From contig QMVZ01000055.1 of the NCBI GenBank assembly GCA_003661365.1, forward strand, positions 1 to 9,114: DNA of 9,114 bases, read 5' to 3'. Shown here piece after piece: positions 6,082-9,114 of the stretch. Made by a program: the position numbers and the translations under genes. The notes below the pieces were generated by a model. The model saw only the letters and a program-made list of their open reading frames with translations. It made no database searches and had not been told where the DNA came from. Position 1 is the stretch's first letter. The number at the start of each line of letters is the position of its first letter. This DNA is from Thermoproteota archaeon. GTDB taxonomy: Archaea; Korarchaeota; Korarchaeia; Korarchaeales; Korarchaeaceae.

Positions 6082-7410
6082 TTACCCTTCTTTTGGAGCA
6101 TAACAGGGTCTTCTGACTTCTTTCCTTGCCAGCAACTCTATGATCCTTCCAATTAGATAGTTGCTCCTTGCATCAACTATTTCTACTCTGTAAAAGCTTC
6201 CAAGCTCAACCTCCTGCTCCAGTAAGACCGGTCTGTAGAAATCAGTCCTTCCTTGAGCCTTCTCCTTGTATTTTTCCGTAACTAGCACGTTGAACTCCTT
6301 TCCAACGAGTTGTTCATTTCTTTTCAGTTTCATTTCGGCACATAGCTCGCTAACAATCCTACTCCTCTCTTTTATGATCTTTGTAGGAAGTTTCTTCATT
6401 TCAGCCGCCTCGGTGCCTGGTCTAGGACCGAACTTACTGATGTTAACGACTTCGGGCTTCACCTCTCGGATTAAGGATAAGGTTTGCTCAAAGTCGTCCT
6501 CGGTCTCTCCTGGAAATCCAATAATTATGTCCGTGGCTATCGTGCTGATTGGATACCTTTCCCTTATGCATCTCACAATTTCTAAGAAGTCTTTAACACC
6601 ATAGCCTCTTTTCATTAGCCTTAGCACTCTGTCACTTCCGCTCTGAATAGGTATGTGGAAGAACTTGTAAATTCTTATATCAGAAAAGGACTCTAAAAGC
6701 TCATCAACCATTGTTTTTACGCCGCAGGGGTTCATCATCCCTACTCTCACTCTAAATTCGCCTTCTATGCCTCTAATTGCCATAAGTAGTTTAGCTATGT
6801 TTATCCCGATGTCCCAGCCGTAAACTCCTAAGTCTTGGGCTGTCAGATAAACTTCCTTAAATCCCTCGTTGATGCGACTTCTTATTGCCCTCAGAATAGA
6901 ATCTGGTGGATAGCTCCTAAGTCTTCCTCTAGCAAATCTGGTTATACAATAAGTGCATTGTCCTAGACATCCTTCTGCCACAGGTATAACCGCTGAAACC
7001 TTGGAAAGAGGAATTCTTCCCATCTCGGCCTTGTTTAGCAAAAGATCTTCCACTACTTCGATGCCCTTTTTTCCTTCCAGAACTTTTTTGGCTACATCAG
7101 CTATGACTCCTATCGATTTAGGACCTATTAGAGCCGCTGCGTATCTCCTAAGAAGGGCTGGTTGAGTAGCTGCCATGCAGCCAGTTATTATAAGGGGTTT
7201 GTTTAGTAAGGATAGCGCCCTGGTTCTACTCAGCATTCTTTGTTCTGTGGGCTGTTTCACGTTGCATGTGTTTAGTATGATTAGGTCGGCTTCTTCAGGA
7301 AAATTCGTCCTCTCGAAGCCAGATTCTTTTAGGATCCTGAGCATTGCCTCAGAGTCTGCTCTGTTCATTGTACAGCCGTGCGTCTCAAGATATATCCTTC
7401 TCTCAACCAT
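6082..7410 (-). CDS. mtaB: tRNA t6A37 methylthiotransferase, archaeal/eukaryotic e-MtaB type
   Basis: This 442-residue radical SAM methylthiotransferase converts N6-threonylcarbamoyladenosine at tRNA position 37 to its 2-methylthio form (ms2t6A) in tRNAs reading ANN codons. The N-terminal MTTase domain carries Cys13 (ETHGCTMN), Cys49 (NTCN) and Cys78 (TGCMA), which hold one 4Fe-4S cluster. The radical SAM motif is GCLGQCTYC with Cys148, Cys152 and Cys155. A GMMNP segment at 224-228 and the HIPIQSGSD motif at 252-260 are typical of the MiaB/CDKAL1 superfamily. The C-terminal TRAM domain spans roughly 364-425. Length and domain order are complete for the family. The start is ATG at 7410, 28 nt after the DUF211 stop; only a weak purine-rich sequence precedes it, and a short hairpin (7421-7436) occupies the gap. 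The e-MtaB assignment rather than MiaB rests on the archaeal context and overall resemblance. Confidence 0.92.
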   Translation of the reverse strand: MVERRIYLETHGCTMNRADSEAMLRILKESGFERTNFPEEADLIILNTCNVKQPTEQRMLSRTRALSLLNKPLIITGCMAATQPALLRRYAAALIGPKSIGVIADVAKKVLEGKKGIEVVEDLLLNKAEMGRIPLSKVSAVIPVAEGCLGQCTYCITRFARGRLRSYPPDSILRAIRSRINEGFKEVYLTAQDLGVYGWDIGINIAKLLMAIRGIEGEFRVRVGMMNPCGVKTMVDELLESFSDIRIYKFFHIPIQSGSDRVLRLMKRGYGVKDFLEIVRCIRERYPISTIATDIIIGFPGETEDDFEQTLSLIREVKPEVVNISKFGPRPGTEAAEMKKLPTKIIKERSRIVSELCAEMKLKRNEQLVGKEFNVLVTEKYKEKAQGRTDFYRPVLLEQEVELGSFYRVEIVDARSNYLIGRIIELLARKEVRRPCYAPKEG

Positions 7411-7420
7411 TCATTCACTC

Positions 7421-7436
7421 AACCCTATGAAGGGTT
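7421..7436. repeat. Perfect 6-bp hairpin in the DUF211-mtaB gap
   Basis: AACCCT at 7421-7426 and AGGGTT at 7431-7436 form a perfect inverted repeat around a 4-nt loop (ATGA). On the plus strand it runs into a T-tract (7435-7440), but both flanking genes are on the minus strand, where the hairpin would lie about 10 nt before the mtaB start codon. It is short and could be chance. Confidence 0.4.
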
Positions 7437-7438
7437 TT

Positions 7439-7750
7439 TTACTCCTCTTCGTGCTCTCCTAGCGTGCTTACGCCATCTAAACTGGCTACATTTCCACCAT
7501 ATCGTCTTATGGTTTCTTTGATCGTGTCTAGATCTAAACTATCCCCGACTGTGACAAGCCTTAGTCTCTCAATGTTGGAATCATAGTCCTTAACGTCTAT
7601 ATCAACCCTTTTCACACCATTTAGCTTTGCAATCGCTTCTGATAACTCAACGATGTCTGGTTTGTGGGGTTTAACTACATCAAACACCAAACGAGTGATC
7701 GAAATTTTCTTATTTGAATCCTCCTTTGAATTGGAGGAAAGGCCGAGCAA
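7439..7750 (-). CDS. DUF211 family protein
   Basis: This 103-residue protein belongs to DUF211, a small archaeal family of ferredoxin-like alpha/beta fold with unassigned function. Family features are the opening strand ITRLVFDVVKPHKPDIVEL (residues 18-36), the helix-turn AIAKLNGVKRVDI (39-51) and the GDSLDLDTIKETIRRYGG segment (69-86). The start is uncertain. The first possible codon is TTG at 7750, which adds about 15 hydrophilic residues before the conserved strand; GGGAGG at 7768-7763 lies 12 nt upstream of it. A stronger AAAGGAGGA at 7727-7719 lies inside that extension and points towards Ile16 (ATT, 7705), where family members usually start, but no standard start codon is there. The mtaB gene follows after 28 nt, so the two are probably cotranscribed. 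A TATA-like box lies at 7799-7792. There is no evidence of a direct link to tRNA modification beyond adjacency. Confidence 0.8.
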   Translation of the reverse strand: MLGLSSNSKEDSNKKISITRLVFDVVKPHKPDIVELSEAIAKLNGVKRVDIDVKDYDSNIERLRLVTVGDSLDLDTIKETIRRYGGNVASLDGVSTLGEHEEE

Positions 7751-7791
7751 GATCTCTCAGTTCCTCCCTTCATCTAGCGATAATCTCTGAA

Positions 7792-7799
7792 ATATTAAA
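7792..7799 (-). promoter_or_regulatory. Candidate TATA box upstream of DUF211
   Basis: The minus strand reads AAAAGATTTAATATT across 7805-7791, an A-rich BRE-like stretch followed by TTTAATAT. A transcript starting about 26 nt downstream (near 7769) would begin just at the GGGAGG site of DUF211. This suggests that DUF211-mtaB(-UPF0282) has its own promoter within the 112-bp gap. Confidence 0.35.
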
Positions 7800-7823
7800 T
7801 CTTTTGCTTTGGCATTCTTTCAC

Positions 7824-7849
7824 AGAAGGGGGTGCATTCCTTCTAAAAA
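7824..7849 (-). terminator. T5 tract and 6-bp hairpin after the PIN-like gene
   Basis: Fourteen bases past the PIN-like stop the minus strand has GGGTTTTTAG (T5 at 7849-7845). It is followed at once by an inverted repeat, AGAAGG/CCTTCT, with arms at 7844-7839 and 7829-7824 and a 9-nt loop. The order (T-tract first) is not that of a bacterial intrinsic terminator. A U-tract archaeal terminator is possible but weak. Confidence 0.25.
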
Positions 7850-7862
7850 CCCATCTTTACGA

Positions 7863-8216
7863 TCATTTCCCTTCATCTTCAGTTTTAATTGAATGTAGCG
7901 TCAAAAAAAGACGCGTTATTATCTTATTAACGCTTTTGTGTCTTCCTCCTTTGAGATGAATGAGCAAAAGTTCTCCTTCAAACTGTTTTGGTAACTTAAG
8001 GTCTCGGTAAAAGGACGCAATAATTCTTATCCCCCTAGCCCTGCAGTATTTACATATCTCTTCAATATCCCTCACTCCCCTCATTGCGGAGTTAGGTTGC
8101 CACACGGCACCATATCCCATTATGTTTAGTCTCTTTTGGACCTTGTAGTACAATTCTCTCGGAACCGTCCTATCGAAGAAGAAAAGGGTTTTGTATCTAG
8201 GACGTTCTCTACGCAA
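7863..8216 (-). CDS. Small PIN-like (DUF5615-like) protein, possible nuclease relative
   Basis: The 117-residue product is not one I can name with certainty, but its layout follows the DUF5615/Mut7-C PIN-like proteins. These show a strand ending in LD-E-N-VP, a helix, a strand, a G-x-x-D-x-E-I motif, a helix ending in R-x-G-x-x-II, then an acidic RD-x loop and a GELLLI strand. Here they appear as FFFDRTVP (12-19), GVRDIEEI (47-54), RARGIRIIA (59-67), SFYRDL (68-73) and GELLLIHL (81-88). Candidate acidic residues are Asp15, Asp50, Glu52 or Glu53, and Asp72. The E-N after the first Asp is R-T, and the first Asp of the usual RDRD loop is Tyr70, so activity may be lost. The TTG start at 8216 lies one base after the DTD2 stop, and GGAG in the DTD2 tail is 6 nt upstream, so translation is probably coupled. 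No antitoxin-like partner is visible. Confidence 0.7.
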   Translation of the reverse strand: MRRERPRYKTLFFFDRTVPRELYYKVQKRLNIMGYGAVWQPNSAMRGVRDIEEICKYCRARGIRIIASFYRDLKLPKQFEGELLLIHLKGGRHKSVNKIITRLFLTLHSIKTEDEGK

Positions 8217-8217
8217 T

Positions 8218-9009
8218 CTACTCTCCTCTTAAAGCGTTCTTTGTTTTGATAACCTGTACACCGAGGTCAGCCAGGAATCTGATTATCTCCCTTCTTTTTT
8301 CACCTTTTATTCCCTTCCAGTCAAGGATCGCAACTTGCGCTGTAGCTGTGTTTCTGTTAACTGCTTCTCTTAACATCTCAAGATCCAGGTACTCAGTGTC
8401 TAATTTCCTAACGAAGTGGCCTATCGCGTAGTTAGAGGTCAGCTCAATTTCTGTAAATTTTGAGTTCAGGTGAGGCCCCCCTATGGCAATGGCAGGAGTG
8501 AATTTTCCATCCTGTTCCATCTCAAGAGCTCTTATCACAGAAAGGGCCACCACTTTACAAGCCCTAAGATCCTTCCAGTTCTCTTCATTGCTCCCCACTT
8601 CAACAAAAGCAATTGGGGTGTCCAGCGAAGGACCATGGTGCGTTGGTTCCAAGGCAATCGGGTAACCTATCTCTTCAGCCCCCTTCTGCACTGCTTTCAA
8701 GAAGTTCTTCATGAAGAAGGGCATTGCAATGCTTATCTTTCTGTCTTCTCCTCCGTAAACCGAAGGTCCAAAATTTCCAGGGACATGAGTGGTTATTATT
8801 GGTCCTCCAGGAGTTCCGCTATGCCTCGAAAGCACGATAATAGCGTCTGCTTGCTCTGCTCCAAGCTCCTTAGGTTCTCTCACATAAAGAACTTTCTTTT
8901 CCACCTTCTTAAGGGAGATTTTGCACTTACCTACCCTTATTTCCTCCCCGAGCTCATTCTTCAGGATTGAGTACATGTTCTTTGCAGCAATATCCTGTGA
9001 GGAGGCCAC
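8218..9009 (-). CDS. dtdA: D-aminoacyl-tRNA deacylase, DTD2/GEK1 type
   Basis: DTD2 hydrolyses D-amino acids wrongly attached to tRNA, recycling the tRNA and keeping D-residues out of proteins. The 263 residues from GTG at 9009 carry the family motifs: LSRHSG (60-65), TTHVPGNFG (73-81), EPTHHGPS (121-128), FVEVGS (135-140), IGGPH (176-180), AIGHFVRK (195-202) and LDWKGIKG (229-236). His-rich motifs (HSG, TTH, THHGP, GGPH, GH) form the metal-dependent active centre. The start is odd. GTG directly follows an in-frame TAA, and the five codons before that stop (from TTG 9027) read as the missing half of the first beta-strand, so the annotated protein lacks about four residues usual for the family. 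No Shine-Dalgarno site precedes the GTG. The PIN-like gene follows after 1 nt, forming a likely two-gene operon. Confidence 0.93.
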   Translation of the reverse strand: MASSQDIAAKNMYSILKNELGEEIRVGKCKISLKKVEKKVLYVREPKELGAEQADAIIVLSRHSGTPGGPIITTHVPGNFGPSVYGGEDRKISIAMPFFMKNFLKAVQKGAEEIGYPIALEPTHHGPSLDTPIAFVEVGSNEENWKDLRACKVVALSVIRALEMEQDGKFTPAIAIGGPHLNSKFTEIELTSNYAIGHFVRKLDTEYLDLEMLREAVNRNTATAQVAILDWKGIKGEKRREIIRFLADLGVQVIKTKNALRGE

Positions 9010-9040
9010 TTAGACGACTGATTTCAACCTTTAAGGTCTG

Positions 9041-9114
9041 ATGGATGAGAGAATAAAAAAGGTTCTTAATTACATTACAGAACATCTGAGCCTCTGTAAG
9101 CGTTTCATCAGTAC
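9041..9114 (+). CDS. Possible start of a plus-strand gene, 3' end outside the window (partial)
   Basis: An ATG at 9041 opens a frame that stays open to the end of the window. Its 24 codons begin MDERIKKVLNYITEHL and predict an amphipathic helix, which looks more like protein than chance. An in-frame TAA at 9032-9034 leaves ATG as the first normal start codon. AAGGT at 9033-9037 is only 3 nt away, so the ribosome site is poor. It would be divergent from DTD2 with 31 bp between starts. No family can be assigned from this little sequence. Confidence 0.4.
   Translation, partial: MDERIKKVLNYITEHLSLCKRFIS
9052..9060 (-). promoter_or_regulatory. Candidate TATA box for the DTD2 operon
   Basis: On the minus strand, TTTTTTATT lies centred about 29 nt before the in-frame TTG at 9027. 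A transcript starting about 26 nt downstream would begin almost at that TTG, which would suit a leaderless message, or give the GTG at 9009 a leader of about 20 nt. The bases would also be codons of the divergent reading frame that starts at 9041, so this is tentative. Confidence 0.3.

Noticed and set aside
6266..6604. Plus-strand 112-codon hydrophobic-looking frame
   Set aside because: It is antisense to mtaB; the apparent hydrophobicity is the usual mirror of a charged coding strand.
8470..8970. Plus-strand 166-codon open frame
   Set aside because: It is fully antisense to DTD2, whose motifs are unmistakable; its product shows no family features.
1..9114. Defence system, CRISPR array, prophage or transposon
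   Set aside because: I saw no repeat-spacer pattern, integrase, transposase, terminal repeats or restriction/toxin cassette. The PIN-like gene alone, without an antitoxin, does not make such a system.

Overview
The window looks like part of an archaeal chromosome, most likely from a thermophile; I cannot assign the lineage. The evidence is gene content: a tetraether lipid synthase-type radical SAM enzyme, the archaeal/plant form of D-aminoacyl-tRNA deacylase (DTD2), an archaeal/eukaryotic-type tRNA methylthiotransferase with a TRAM domain, and the archaeal families UPF0282 and DUF211. GGAGG-type ribosome binding sites, T-rich TATA-like boxes and many TTG/GTG starts fit this. I see no tRNA, rRNA, CRISPR array, insertion sequence or phage gene. 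Apart from the terminal partial genes this is a compact housekeeping region, and no gap exceeds about 150 bp.

Layout. Bases 1-3550 are all on the minus strand. In transcription order they hold the Tes-like radical SAM protein (3550-1850), a MobB GTPase with a C-terminal Fe-S domain (1774-1202), an AroM/Asp-Glu racemase-superfamily protein (1105-443), and the start of a small membrane protein that runs off the left edge (410-1). A divergent intergenic region (3551-3692) separates these from a plus-strand pair, a HEAT-repeat protein (3693-4418) and a UPF0173 metallo-beta-lactamase-fold hydrolase (4470-5141). That hydrolase converges, with only 6 bp between stop codons, on a second and different metallo-beta-lactamase-fold gene, UPF0282 (6014-5148, minus).

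From 5148 to 9009 everything is again on the minus strand. In transcription order: DTD2 (9009-8218), a small PIN-like (DUF5615-like) protein tightly coupled to it (8216-7863), DUF211 (7750-7439), the tRNA t6A methylthiotransferase (7410-6082), then UPF0282. A further plus-strand gene seems to begin at 9041 and leaves the window on the right.

Functionally, the right half carries translation quality control (removal of D-amino acids from tRNA) and tRNA A37 modification. The left half carries membrane lipid cyclisation and molybdenum/tungsten cofactor work, both Fe-S dependent. The observations most worth checking are an in-frame TAA that interrupts what looks like the first beta-strand of DTD2, the degenerate PIN-like protein coupled to DTD2, the MobB-FeS fusion, and the paired cysteines of the AroM-like protein.
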